DNA of 64,000 bases. It comes from Inediibacterium massiliense. Lineage in GTDB: Bacteria > Bacillota > Clostridia > Peptostreptococcales > Thermotaleaceae. The position numbers and the translations under genes were made by a program. Numbering within the stretch: position 1 is the first letter of the stretch; each line of letters starts with the position of its first letter. The notes under the pieces were generated by a model. The model was not told the DNA's origin. It made no database searches and saw only the letters and a program-made list of their open reading frames with translations. Location: contig NZ_LN876587.1 in NCBI RefSeq assembly GCF_001282725.1, forward strand, positions 801,695-865,694, read 5' to 3'. This document shows positions 19,514-27,292 of this stretch, piece after piece.

Positions 19514-20170
19514 ATGGCAAAGTTAGCACCATCTATATTATCAGCAGATTTTTCAAATCTTTTAGAAGATATAAAAAAGGTAGAGAATGCAGGGGCGGAT
19601 TTATTGCATATAGACGTAATGGATGGTCATTTTGTTCCCAATATTACAATAGGACCATTGATTTTACAAAGTATAAAAGGAAAAACAAATCTTCCTTTTG
19701 ATGTACATTTAATGATAGAAAATCCAGATCTTTATATTGAAGAGTTTGTAAAGAAAGGAGCAGATATCATTACAGTACATGTAGAGGCATGTCCTCATCT
19801 ACATAGAACGATACAAAATATAAAATCATATGGAGTAAAAGCAGCTGTCTCTTTAAACCCTGCAACAAGTTTAAGTACTATTGAATATATCCTAGAGGAT
19901 GTAGACATGGTTTTACTCATGTCCGTAAATCCTGGATTTGGAGGTCAAAAATTTATTCCTTCTGTAATAGATAAGATTAAAAAATTAAGAAAAATGATCC
20001 AAGAAAAGAATCTAAATGTAGAGATTGAGATTGATGGAGGAGTTAAAATAGATAATGCCAAAGATGTGGTAAAGGCAGGAGCTCATATATTGGTTGCAGG
20101 TTCTGCTGTATTTGGAGCAGATGATGTATCCAAAGCAGTGAGAAGGTTTAAAGAAGAGACAAGCCTGTAG
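19514..20170 (+). CDS. rpe: Ribulose-phosphate 3-epimerase
   Basis: Interconverts ribulose-5-phosphate and xylulose-5-phosphate in the pentose phosphate pathway. A 218-residue TIM barrel with [13 protein letters not shown] at the N-terminus, [12 protein letters not shown] near 33-44 (metal ligands), [10 protein letters not shown] near 138-147 and EIDGGV near 173-178. GAGGTATTAAAT precedes the ATG. It is in the conserved rsgA-rpe-thiN array. Confidence 0.97.
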   Translation: MAKLAPSILSADFSNLLEDIKKVENAGADLLHIDVMDGHFVPNITIGPLILQSIKGKTNLPFDVHLMIENPDLYIEEFVKKGADIITVHVEACPHLHRTIQNIKSYGVKAAVSLNPATSLSTIEYILEDVDMVLLMSVNPGFGGQKFIPSVIDKIKKLRKMIQEKNLNVEIEIDGGVKIDNAKDVVKAGAHILVAGSAVFGADDVSKAVRRFKEETSL

Positions 20171-20180
20171 GAGGTTTATT

Positions 20181-20828
20181 ATGAGGTGTGTCATTGTTAC
20201 AAATGGAGAGATCCTTCATTATGAAAGCATAAAGAATAAAATGAAAGATTATGATTTTTTAATTTGTGCTGATGGAGGAGCAAAACATCTATTAAAAATG
20301 GATCTAGTACCTCATTTTATTGTAGGTGATTTGGATTCTATTGACGAAGAGGTTAAAAAATATTTTCAAGAGAAAAAAGTGATATTTTATAAATTTCCTA
20401 AGGAAAAAGATTATACAGATACAGAACTAGCGGTAGAATATGCTCTTCAAAAAGGTGCAACAGAAATTTTATTTTTAGGAGCAATAGGAAGTAGAATGGA
20501 TCATACTCTAGCCAACGTAACTTTATTGGTAGATTTATTAAAAAAAGGAATAAAGGCAAAGATTATTAATGAACAAAATGAAATCATAGCAACAAATAAA
20601 AATATAGAGATAGAAGGAGAAAAAGGAGAATATCTTTCTATCATTCCCCTATGTGAGAAAGTAGAAGGAATTACATTAAAGGGGCTAAAGTATCCACTTT
20701 TTGAGGCTACTATTTCTATGGGATCATCCATTGGCATTAGTAATGAATTTAAGGAAAAAAAGGCAAGGATTGAGATTAAAAAAGGAATCATTTTAATTAT
20801 AAAAGCAAAAGACAAAAGCCCATTTTAA
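20181..20828 (+). CDS. thiN: Thiamine pyrophosphokinase
   Basis: Transfers pyrophosphate from ATP to thiamine. The 215 residues have ICADGGAKHLL (about 29-39), VGDLDSID (about 50-57), KDYTDTELAVEYAL (about 76-89) and GSRMDHTLAN (about 101-110), the family's catalytic and substrate-binding boxes. It follows rpe after 10 bp with GGAGG as the site. Its stop codon lies inside an 18-bp terminator stem, beyond which the first palindromic repeat lies. Confidence 0.95.
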   Translation: MRCVIVTNGEILHYESIKNKMKDYDFLICADGGAKHLLKMDLVPHFIVGDLDSIDEEVKKYFQEKKVIFYKFPKEKDYTDTELAVEYALQKGATEILFLGAIGSRMDHTLANVTLLVDLLKKGIKAKIINEQNEIIATNKNIEIEGEKGEYLSIIPLCEKVEGITLKGLKYPLFEATISMGSSIGISNEFKEKKARIEIKKGIILIIKAKDKSPF

Positions 20829-20844
20829 ATGGGCTTTTGTCTTT
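20808..20844 (+). terminator. Terminator of thiN
   Basis: An 18-bp stem: 20808-20825 pairs with 20827-20844 (AAAGACAAAAGCCC... / ...GGGCTTTTGTCTTT). The T-rich 3' arm and the position over the thiN stop codon make it a strong terminator. A degraded second copy of its core lies at 20932-20960. Confidence 0.85.
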
Positions 20845-20931
20845 ATAGCAAAGTTATAAAAAACGTCACCAAAGATGTTCCTTGTTTTTATAACTATGCT
20901 AAAACATAAATTTATTCAATAGTCTGCTAAT
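20845..20931 (+). repeat. Short copy (A) of the terminator-linked palindromic repeat
   Basis: The 54-bp core 20847-20900 has 16-bp terminal inverted arms (AGCAAAGTTATAAAAA / TTTTTATAACTATGCT, one mismatch). Inside are AACGTCAC and TGTTCCTT, the outermost internal segments of the two long copies at 23.9 and 61.4 kb. The roughly 110-bp centre of those copies is missing. The right flank (20901-20927) aligns loosely with the right flanks of the long copies, ending in AGTCT. No coding capacity. Confidence 0.8.
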
Positions 20932-20960
20932 CCATATTTTAAATGGGTTTTTATTTTTTT
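20932..20960 (+). repeat. Degraded duplicate of the thiN terminator core
   Basis: CCATATTTTAAATGGG followed by T-rich sequence resembles CCCATTTTAAATGGGC plus T tract at 20819-20844. It stands on the far side of repeat copy A, just as exact terminator duplicates flank copies B and C. Confidence 0.55.
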
Positions 20961-21023
20961 GTAGCAAATATTTATGATTATGAATAATATATAATAATAT
21001 GTATGAATACTGAGGTGGTTTTT

Positions 21024-21176
21024 TTGAAAAGAAGAAATTCAATCAAAAAAATATTGGGAATTTTAATAGCTTTAGGTGGAGCGGTAGTGTTGATAGAATG
21101 TGTACCTTTGTGGATTTGGTATACTACATTAGGAGTGTTATGTATTATTTTAATATTATTATTTTTGATTCGATAG
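21024..21176 (+). CDS. Small membrane protein, 50 aa (first of a paralogous pair)
   Basis: TTG start at 21024, 5 nt after GAGGTGG; stop at 21174-21176. The product begins with a basic stretch (LKRRNSIKKILG) and then has two hydrophobic stretches separated by ECVPLWIWYTTLG. It is either one long or two short membrane segments. It shares with the next gene the plan Arg-rich start, KK-I-(I/L)-G, hydrophobic run, Pro-x-x-W, hydrophobic run. I recognise no named family. In Bacillus the thiN-rpmB gap holds spoVM, but this product does not resemble SpoVM. Confidence 0.65.
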   Translation: MKRRNSIKKILGILIALGGAVVLIECVPLWIWYTTLGVLCIILILLFLIR

Positions 21177-21219
21177 GATCATGGGAATTTTTAAAAATCA
21201 TTGAAATGGAGGAATGATT

Positions 21220-21393
21220 TTGAGAAGAAGAAAATATATCCATAGAAGAGCACAAAAAAAAATAATAGGATGTTGTCTCTTAGGTATTGGAATTGCAATT
21301 GTTGCATTTATGTTACTTCCTCCAAGTGCTTGGATTGTTTTAGGAGGAATTATTATGATTTATATAGGGTATAAATTGTTTTGTAGTTGTTGA
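21220..21393 (+). CDS. Small membrane protein, 57 aa (second of a paralogous pair)
   Basis: TTG start at 21220, 7 nt after GGAGGA (the ATG at 21214 touches the site). The product starts LRRRKYIHRRAQKKIIG, then has a hydrophobic segment (about 18-33), LPPSAWIVLGG as a turn, and a second hydrophobic segment ending KLFCSC. The Cys-x-Cys at the very end and the Cys-Cys at 18-19 are notable. It is 44 bp after the first paralogue and followed by the convergent rpmB terminator. Function unknown. Confidence 0.68.
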   Translation: MRRRKYIHRRAQKKIIGCCLLGIGIAIVAFMLLPPSAWIVLGGIIMIYIGYKLFCSC

Positions 21394-21405
21394 TGATAAA
21401 GGAAA

Positions 21406-21427
21406 AGCCTACCTAAATAGGCAGGCT
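21406..21427 (-). terminator. Terminator of rpmB (minus strand)
   Basis: On the minus strand AGCCTGCCT / AGGTAGGCT (one G.T pair) with an ATTT loop, followed by TTTTCC. It may also serve the small genes on the plus strand. Confidence 0.7.
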
Positions 21428-21435
21428 CTTGAAAG

Positions 21436-21627
21436 CTATATAGCTCTTTCGACCTTATTAGAACGAAGACATCTAGTGCATACATGAATTCTCTTTGGAG
21501 AACCATCTACGATAGCTTTTACTTTTTTTATATTTGCACTCCAAGATCTTCTGATATGACGATTAGAGTGACTTACTGCATTACCAGATATTTTACCTTT
21601 TCCACATACGTCGCATGCTTTTGACAT
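21436..21627 (-). CDS. rpmB: 50S ribosomal protein L28
   Basis: A 63-residue L28 with the zinc-binding pairs CDVCGKGK (N-terminus) and CTRCL (C-terminus), i.e. the zinc-dependent C+ form. The start ATG at 21627 (minus) is preceded by GGAGGTGTT. An upstream in-frame ATG adds ten residues and lies before that site, so it was not used. It is transcribed against its neighbours, as in Bacillus, between thiN and asp23. Confidence 0.97.
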   Translation of the reverse strand: MSKACDVCGKGKISGNAVSHSNRHIRRSWSANIKKVKAIVDGSPKRIHVCTRCLRSNKVERAI

Positions 21628-21761
21628 ATATAACACCTCCTTCGAGTGAGTATCCACCTATTACAAACATTAACATTTTACCACATGTATAGGGTTTTAT
21701 GCAACTATTATGAAGAAATTGATGGAAAACATTTTAAAAATGGAAAGAAATATCATTTCAG

Positions 21762-21790
21762 TTGAATCATTAAATAAATTCATATAAAAT
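21762..21790 (+). promoter_or_regulatory. Promoter of asp23-fakA
   Basis: TTGAAT, a 17-bp spacer, TAAAAT, 50 bp upstream of the asp23 start. It lies in the region divergent to rpmB. Confidence 0.7.
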
Positions 21791-21840
21791 AGAGTATGGA
21801 TATGATAAGGTTTTAGAAAGGACAAAAAAGGAGGATTCAA

Positions 21841-22197
21841 ATGAGTGCCAAATTAGTAAATGAATTAGGAAATATTTTCATAGATGATGAGGTTTTGGCA
21901 AGTATTGCTGGAATATCCGCAATGGAATGTTATGGATTAGTAGGCATGGCTAAAAAATCAACTGGAAATGGGTTAGTAGAACTTTTAAAAAGAGAAAATT
22001 TAGGGAAGGGAGTAAAGGTACGATCCGAAGAGGATCAGATTATTATAGATCTCTTTATTGTAGTACAGTTTGGAATTCGAATATCTACGGTTGCTCAAAA
22101 TATCATTGACAAGGTAAAATATAATATTGAAACTATCACAGGATTAAAGGTAGAAACCGTAAATATTCATGTGCAAGGAGTTAGAGTACAAAAGTAA
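21841..22197 (+). CDS. Asp23/Gls24 family envelope stress protein (YloU-like)
   Basis: A 118-residue Asp23/DUF322 protein. The domain spans nearly the whole length: IFIDDEVLASIAGISAMECYG at the start, LKREN...GVKVRSEED in the middle and VNIHVQGVRV at the end. Members associate with the membrane and help envelope homeostasis. GGAGGATTCAA precedes the ATG. It is followed after 17 bp by fakA, the fixed yloU-yloV pair of Firmicutes. Confidence 0.93.
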   Translation: MSAKLVNELGNIFIDDEVLASIAGISAMECYGLVGMAKKSTGNGLVELLKRENLGKGVKVRSEEDQIIIDLFIVVQFGIRISTVAQNIIDKVKYNIETITGLKVETVNIHVQGVRVQK

Positions 22198-22214
22198 TTT
22201 GAGGAGGTACGATC

Positions 22215-23822
22215 TTGAAGGTTCAAATAATAGATGGAGTATTGCTCAAAAAGATGTTCATTCAAGGAGCAAATATATTAGAAGAAAATAAAGAAGAGGT
22301 AGATGGATTAAATGTATTTCCAGTTCCAGATGGAGATACTGGAACAAATATGTCTCTTACTATGCGTTCGGCAGCAAAAGAGATCAAAGAATTAGAAAAT
22401 AATAATGTAAAAGATATAGCAGAGAGTATGGCAAATGGATCTTTAATGGGAGCTAGAGGAAATTCCGGGGTAATTTTATCACAGCTTTTTAGAGGGTTTG
22501 CCAAGGAGTGTGAAAATAAAGAAGAATTAACAGTAGTAGACTTGGCAAATGCCATTAAGAGTGCTTCAGAAACAGCATATAAAGCAGTTATGAAGCCTAT
22601 TGAGGGAACTATTCTTACTGTAGCAAGGGAAATGGGAGAAAAAGCTATTCATATAGCAAAAGAGACAAAGGATATAGATATATTTTTAAAGTCTGTAATA
22701 GAATATGGAGAATATACATTATCTCAAACTCCTAATATGTTGAAAGTGTTAAAAGAAGCAGGTGTAGTAGACGCAGGCGGAAAAGGTCTTATTTTTATTT
22801 ATAAAGGTTTTTATGAAGCAATTACAGGAAAAGAGGTAAAGATAGAGCCAATTAAAATCTCAAATCCTGTACAAACAGAAAATAGAGGAATGCAAAATAT
22901 TGAATTTGGGTATTGTACAGAATTTATTATTAAAGGTAAACAAGTCGATATAGATATGTTTAAAAATAAAATAGGTAAATTTGGAGATTGTATGTTAGTA
23001 GTAGGAGATGGAAATTTAGTAAAGGTACATATTCATACAAATCATCCAGGTATTATTATAGAAAGTGGTCTTGAATTAGGAGAATTGATGAACTTAAAAA
23101 TTGATAATATGAGACTACAACATGAAAATAAAATTTTTGATCAAGTAGATGAAAAAGAAGAAATAAAGGAAGTTGGAATGATTACAGTCACTATGGGAGA
23201 AGGACTTACAAATATTTTTAAAGATTTAAATGTAGATAGGGTTATTACAGGAGGGCAAACTATGAACCCTAGTACAGAAGATATTAAAAAAGCAATTGAT
23301 GAAGTCCGTGCAAAGCATATATTTATATTCCCAAATAATAGCAATATCATACTAGCTGCTAATCAAGCAAAACAATTAAGTGAAAAACAAATTACAGTGA
23401 TCCCCACTAAGACTGTTCCACAAGGAATTGCAAGTATTTTAGCGTATCATGAAGATTTGGATATAAAAGAAAATGAAAAAAATATGATACAAGCTTTACA
23501 AAATGTAAAAACAGGACAAATCACTTATTCTGTCAGAGACACAAAATTTAATGATTTAGATATTTATAAAGATGATATTTTAGGAATGATGGATGGGGAA
23601 ATTATAGGGGTAGGAAAAGATATTGAAGAAGAGGCTTATAAGCTTCTAAAATATATGATTCAAGAAGATGATGAGATTGTTACTATTTTTTATGGAAAAG
23701 ATGAAGATGAAGATTGTGCTCATGAGCTTGCACAAAAAATACAAGAAGAGTATGAAGATATTGATGTAGAAGTTTATTCTGGAGGACAACCTCTTTATTA
23801 TTACATATTTTCTATAGAATAA
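22215..23822 (+). CDS. fakA: Fatty acid kinase catalytic subunit (DhaL domain, YloV/FakA)
   Basis: FakA phosphorylates fatty acids bound by a FakB protein; the acyl-phosphate then enters phospholipid synthesis through PlsX/PlsY. The 535 residues have an N-terminal DhaL kinase domain with NVFPVPDGDTGTNM (about 30-43, metal-binding Asp residues) and GARGNSGVILSQ, a middle domain (about 215-300) and a C-terminal DegV-like domain (about 315-535). The start is TTG at 22215, 8 nt after GAGGAGGTAC. No fakB gene is seen in the window; plsX is at 34.6 kb. Confidence 0.92.
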   Translation: MKVQIIDGVLLKKMFIQGANILEENKEEVDGLNVFPVPDGDTGTNMSLTMRSAAKEIKELENNNVKDIAESMANGSLMGARGNSGVILSQLFRGFAKECENKEELTVVDLANAIKSASETAYKAVMKPIEGTILTVAREMGEKAIHIAKETKDIDIFLKSVIEYGEYTLSQTPNMLKVLKEAGVVDAGGKGLIFIYKGFYEAITGKEVKIEPIKISNPVQTENRGMQNIEFGYCTEFIIKGKQVDIDMFKNKIGKFGDCMLVVGDGNLVKVHIHTNHPGIIIESGLELGELMNLKIDNMRLQHENKIFDQVDEKEEIKEVGMITVTMGEGLTNIFKDLNVDRVITGGQTMNPSTEDIKKAIDEVRAKHIFIFPNNSNIILAANQAKQLSEKQITVIPTKTVPQGIASILAYHEDLDIKENEKNMIQALQNVKTGQITYSVRDTKFNDLDIYKDDILGMMDGEIIGVGKDIEEEAYKLLKYMIQEDDEIVTIFYGKDEDEDCAHELAQKIQEEYEDIDVEVYSGGQPLYYYIFSIE

Positions 23823-23844
23823 GAAATGACGCAAGTCATTTCTT
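23821..23844 (+). terminator. Terminator of fakA, left duplicate
   Basis: AAGAAATGAC-GCAA-GTCATTTCTT, a 10-bp perfect stem followed by T, overlapping the fakA stop codon. The same 24-bp sequence, with one loop change (GTAA), recurs at 24050-24073 beyond repeat copy B. Confidence 0.85.
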
Positions 23845-24049
23845 TAGCTTATACACAAAGTTATAAAAAACGTCACTAATTTTTAAATTTGGAAAATATG
23901 AAGAAACGGTCGAAAATAGCATTACAAACTCGCTATGTTCAAACAGTGTAATGCTAATGATTTTCTTACTTATTCTATATTTTCACAAATTCTCAATAAT
24001 TGTTCCTTATTTTTATAGCTTTGATAAAAGATTATTTGTTAATAGTATA
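23845..24049 (+). repeat. Long copy (B) of the terminator-linked palindromic repeat
   Basis: A 205-bp insert lies between two copies of the fakA terminator. The palindromic core 23857-24022 has terminal arms AAAGTTATAAAAA / TTTTTATAGCTTT. Inner arms are AATTTGGAAAATAT with ATATTTTCACAAATT and AGCATTACA with TGTAATGCT around a loop containing AACTCGCTATGTTC. The whole core can fold into one long hairpin. It is nearly identical to copy C (61384-61551). No open frame of note and no transposase. Confidence 0.85.
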
Positions 24050-24080
24050 AAGAAATGACGTAAGTCATTTCTTGTTTTTT
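24050..24080 (+). terminator. Right duplicate of the fakA terminator
   Basis: AAGAAATGAC-GTAA-GTCATTTCTT followed by GTTTTTT: same stem as 23821-23844 and a better T-run. It stands 18 bp before the recG start. Confidence 0.8.
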
Positions 24081-24097
24081 ATGTGGAAGGTGATTGT

Positions 24098-26152
24098 ATG
24101 GAGTATCTAAAAAAAGATATACAGTATTTAAAAGGTGTGGGACCTAAAAAAGCACAATATCTTAAAAATTTAGGGATATGTACTATAGAGGACTTACTAT
24201 ATTTTTTTCCTAGAGAATACGAAGATCGAAGGGAGATAAAAAATATAGCTACTCTTTATGATGAAGAAAAAGTTACATTAAAGGTTACAGTTTGTGAAAA
24301 AACAGTAGAAAAATCTATTAGAAAAGGACTTACAGTTTATAAAGTACCTATTAAAGATTATACAGGAAGAGCATATGCAGTATTTTATAACACTCCTTTT
24401 ATAAAAAAGATATTTAAAAAAGATGCTAGATTATATTTATATGGAAAAATAAAAAAAGCATTTGGAGAAATACAAATATTACATCCAAGTTATGAATTTA
24501 TTGAAGGAGATACAAAAAATAGTGGGATTTTAAGTGTATATCCACTAACACAAGGCCTTACAAATAAAGATATGTCAAAATTTATAGATCATGTACTAGA
24601 GTATTTACATATGGAAGATGAATACCTTCCAAAAGAAACTATAAAAAGAAATAGGCTTTGTAGTCTTTGTGAAGCTCTTTTAAATATTCATAGACCAGAT
24701 TCTGTTAAAAAGCTTAAAATTGCAAAATTTCGTCTTGTTTTTGAAGAACTATTTATTTTACAGATAGGTTTGTGGCTCATTAAAAATAAATTTCATGATA
24801 ACAAAGAAGGTATTTTATTTCATAAAGATAAAAAAGTAGATGATTTTATTCACTCATTGCCATATCAATTGACAGATGCACAAAATAAAGTATTAGATGA
24901 AATTATACAAGATCTGACAAGTAAAAAAATAATGAATAGGCTTGTTCAAGGAGATGTAGGCTCTGGAAAAACAATTATTGCTTTTGTTTCGCTATATTTG
25001 AGTGTATTAAATGGATACCAAGGAGTTTTAATGGCACCAACAGAAATATTAGCACAGCAACATTTCCTATCAGCACAAGAGCTTTTAGCCCCATTAGGAC
25101 TCAATATTGAACTTCTAGTAGGAAGTGTTTCTAAAAAAAGAAAAGAGGATATACGGGAAAAATTAGAAAATGGAGAAATTCATATTATCATAGGAACACA
25201 TGCTCTTATTGAGGAGTATATAGCTTTTAAAAGTTTAGGACTTGTGATTACAGATGAACAACATAGATTTGGGGTAAGACAGAGAAAAATTCTCTCTAGC
25301 AAGGGAATCAATCCTCATGTGTTAGTTATGACGGCTACACCTATTCCAAGAACCTTAGGACTTATACTTTATGGAGATTTGGATATATCCATTATAGATA
25401 AGCTTCCTCCAGGAAGAAAAAAAATAAAAACTTATTGTGTAAAAGAAGAAAAAAGAAATGATGTATATGATTTTGCAAAAAAAGAAATAGTAGAAGGAAG
25501 ACAAATTTATGTAGTAGCACCACTTGTGGAAGAATCAGAAAATATAGAAGCAAAATCAGCTACACAACTTTATGAAGAACTTAAAAATACATATTTCAAA
25601 GAATTTCCTATAGGGCTTTTACATGGGAAAATGAAACCTTATGAGAAAGACGAAATAATGGAAGCATTTAAAAAAGGATATTTAAAAGTTTTAGTTTCTA
25701 CTACAGTCATAGAAGTAGGAGTCAATGTTCCTAATGCATCTGTTATGATTATTGAAAATAGCGAAAGGTTTGGACTTGCTCAACTCCATCAGCTCAGAGG
25801 AAGAGTAGGAAGAGGAGCGTATCAATCTTATTGTGCTTTAATCAATTATAGTAAAAGTAAATTATCTAAAGAAAGAATGGATATTATGCAAAAAAGCAAT
25901 AATGGATTTATGATCGCGCAAAAAGATTTAGAATTAAGAGGTCCAGGAGAATTTTTTGGAACAAGACAACATGGACTTCCAGAGCTTAAAATTGCAAATT
26001 TATTTAAACATATAAATATACTAAAACAAGCCCAACAGGAAGCTGCTCTTCTTTTGAAAGAAGATCCAAGTCTATTATTATCTCAAAATGTAGCTTTGAA
26101 AAATAAAGTTATAGAGAAATTTGGAGATCATATAACAGAAATTTGCTTATAA
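24098..26152 (+). CDS. recG: ATP-dependent DNA helicase RecG
   Basis: Remodels stalled forks and branched recombination intermediates. The 684 residues include an N-terminal wedge/OB domain (about 50-150), Walker A GDVGSGKTI (about 286-294), DEQH (Walker B, TDEQHRFGVRQR), SAT-like MTATPIPRT, and the helicase C-terminal lobe ending in QLHQLRGRVGRG plus the TRG-type tail. The GTG at 24083 is upstream of the GGAAGGTGA site, so the ATG at 24098 is used. Repeat copy B separates it from fakA, so it needs its own promoter, not clearly seen. Confidence 0.96.
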   Translation: MEYLKKDIQYLKGVGPKKAQYLKNLGICTIEDLLYFFPREYEDRREIKNIATLYDEEKVTLKVTVCEKTVEKSIRKGLTVYKVPIKDYTGRAYAVFYNTPFIKKIFKKDARLYLYGKIKKAFGEIQILHPSYEFIEGDTKNSGILSVYPLTQGLTNKDMSKFIDHVLEYLHMEDEYLPKETIKRNRLCSLCEALLNIHRPDSVKKLKIAKFRLVFEELFILQIGLWLIKNKFHDNKEGILFHKDKKVDDFIHSLPYQLTDAQNKVLDEIIQDLTSKKIMNRLVQGDVGSGKTIIAFVSLYLSVLNGYQGVLMAPTEILAQQHFLSAQELLAPLGLNIELLVGSVSKKRKEDIREKLENGEIHIIIGTHALIEEYIAFKSLGLVITDEQHRFGVRQRKILSSKGINPHVLVMTATPIPRTLGLILYGDLDISIIDKLPPGRKKIKTYCVKEEKRNDVYDFAKKEIVEGRQIYVVAPLVEESENIEAKSATQLYEELKNTYFKEFPIGLLHGKMKPYEKDEIMEAFKKGYLKVLVSTTVIEVGVNVPNASVMIIENSERFGLAQLHQLRGRVGRGAYQSYCALINYSKSKLSKERMDIMQKSNNGFMIAQKDLELRGPGEFFGTRQHGLPELKIANLFKHINILKQAQQEAALLLKEDPSLLLSQNVALKNKVIEKFGDHITEICL

Positions 26153-26254
26153 ACAATTACCATTCTGTTACACTACATCTAAAATATACTAGATATAAAA
26201 TTAACGATATTGGTTAAATTAATAGTACAACGAAATAAGGAGGTGACTTCTAAA

Positions 26255-26458
26255 ATGCCAAACACAAATCAAAAGGTAGTTCCAGAAGCAAAAGCTGCTT
26301 TAAACCAAATGAAATATGAAATTGCAAATGAATTAGGATTAAACAACTACCAAGGTATGGATAAAGGAAATTTAACAGCTAGACAAAATGGTTATGTAGG
26401 TGGATACATGACTAAAAGATTAGTTGAAATGGCTGAACAACAAATGTCTGGTAAATAA
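26255..26458 (+). CDS. Alpha/beta-type small acid-soluble spore protein
   Basis: A 67-residue SASP that coats and protects spore DNA. The signature MKYEIANELGL (about 18-28) contains the GPR protease site, and GNLTARQNGYVGGYMTKRLV is the conserved C-terminal block. The ATG at 26255 follows AAGGAGGTGAC. It shows that the organism makes endospores. Expression should be forespore-specific through sigma G. A TATACTA (26185-26191) resembles a sigma G -10, but no matching -35 was found. The unit ends in a 21-bp-stem terminator. Confidence 0.96.
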   Translation: MPNTNQKVVPEAKAALNQMKYEIANELGLNNYQGMDKGNLTARQNGYVGGYMTKRLVEMAEQQMSGK

Positions 26459-26465
26459 AACTTCA

Positions 26466-26514
26466 TATATAATAATAAAGAAGAGATAGAATGTCTCTTC
26501 TTTATTATTATATA
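26466..26514 (+). terminator. Terminator of the SASP gene
   Basis: A 21-bp perfect stem: 26466-26486 pairs with 26494-26514 around a 7-nt loop. It is unusually long. The 3' arm contains TTTATTATTATATA. Confidence 0.85.
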
Positions 26515-26536
26515 AAAAATTAGCTATAATGTAAAA

Positions 26537-26563
26537 AATACTGGTGAAAAAATCACCAGTATT
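26537..26563 (-). terminator. Terminator facing the minus strand, without a minus-strand gene
   Basis: AATACTGGTGA / TCACCAGTATT around an AAAAA loop. On the plus strand there is no T-run after it. On the minus strand it is followed by TTTTTTAC, a proper terminator. No minus-strand gene is visible on its right (26564-26736). Confidence 0.6.
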
Positions 26564-26680
26564 ATGAGAGGAGAAATGAAGGAAGAGCTCTAAGGGGAAT
26601 GAAATTTTTCTGTACTAGTTATAATATGGCTATAAAATGATTATATTATGTATGGATTTTTAAAATATAAAAAGAAAATT

Positions 26681-26709
26681 TTGTTTCTCAATTACATATA
26701 TGCTACAAT
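26681..26709 (+). promoter_or_regulatory. Promoter of rsmD-coaD operon
   Basis: TTGTTT, 17-bp spacer, TACAAT, 28 bp before the rsmD start. Confidence 0.7.
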
Positions 26710-26736
26710 ATATTTATTGAAAGGAGAGAATGATAT

Positions 26737-27288
26737 TTGAGAGTGATTGCAGGTTCTGCAAAAGGAATGAAATTAAAGGCACCAAAAGGACAAAATACAA
26801 GACCTACTACAGATAGGGTAAAGGAATCTTTATTTAGTATGATACATTCTTACTTAGTAGACAGCTTTGTTTTAGATCTGTTTTCAGGTACTGGAAGTTT
26901 AGGAATAGAAGCTTTAAGTAGAGGAGCAGAAGCTGCTTATTTTGTAGATAATAATAAAATGAGTATTCAGGTGATCAAAGACAATATTGAACATACTGGA
27001 TATAAAGAAATAAGTAATGTTTTTTTTTCAGATGTGGGAAAAATGATAAAAGAGTTTGGACAAAAAGAGAAAAAATTTGATGTTATTTTTATGGATCCAC
27101 CTTATTTAAAGGATTTTATTATACCTTGTATAGAAGACATATCTATTCATAAAATATTAAAAGAAGAAGGTATAATTGTTGTAGAGCATGATATAGAAGA
27201 TCTTTTACCTGATCAAATTCAAAATCTTACTAAGTTGAAAGAAAAAAAATACGGAAATACATTGATAACCATTTACTCAAAGGAGTGA
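26737..27288 (+). CDS. rsmD: 16S rRNA (guanine-966-N2)-methyltransferase
   Basis: Methylates G966 of 16S rRNA. In 183 residues: [18 protein letters not shown] start with [12 protein letters not shown] (about 23-34), SAM site [14 protein letters not shown] (about 47-60) and the catalytic MDPPY (about 112-116). The start is TTG at 26737 after GGAGAGAATGATA. coaD starts 5 bp after its stop, the usual pair. Confidence 0.95.
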   Translation: MRVIAGSAKGMKLKAPKGQNTRPTTDRVKESLFSMIHSYLVDSFVLDLFSGTGSLGIEALSRGAEAAYFVDNNKMSIQVIKDNIEHTGYKEISNVFFSDVGKMIKEFGQKEKKFDVIFMDPPYLKDFIIPCIEDISIHKILKEEGIIVVEHDIEDLLPDQIQNLTKLKEKKYGNTLITIYSKE

Positions 27289-27292
27289 TAAA

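Noticed and set aside
20829-21435. A spoVM gene expected between thiN and rpmB
   Set aside because: No 26-codon frame of the form MKFY-IKLPKFLGG is present on either strand; only the two membrane miniproteins fit.
23845-24049. The palindromic repeats as autonomous insertion sequences
   Set aside because: They are about 200 bp without any open frame long enough for a transposase; at most non-autonomous elements.
26571-26630. T-box-like tail (GGGAATGAAATTTTTCTG) resembling the end of the leuS leader terminator
   Set aside because: There is no T-box sequence (GGGTGGNACCGCG), no stem I and no downstream synthetase gene; taken as chance similarity or a very old remnant.
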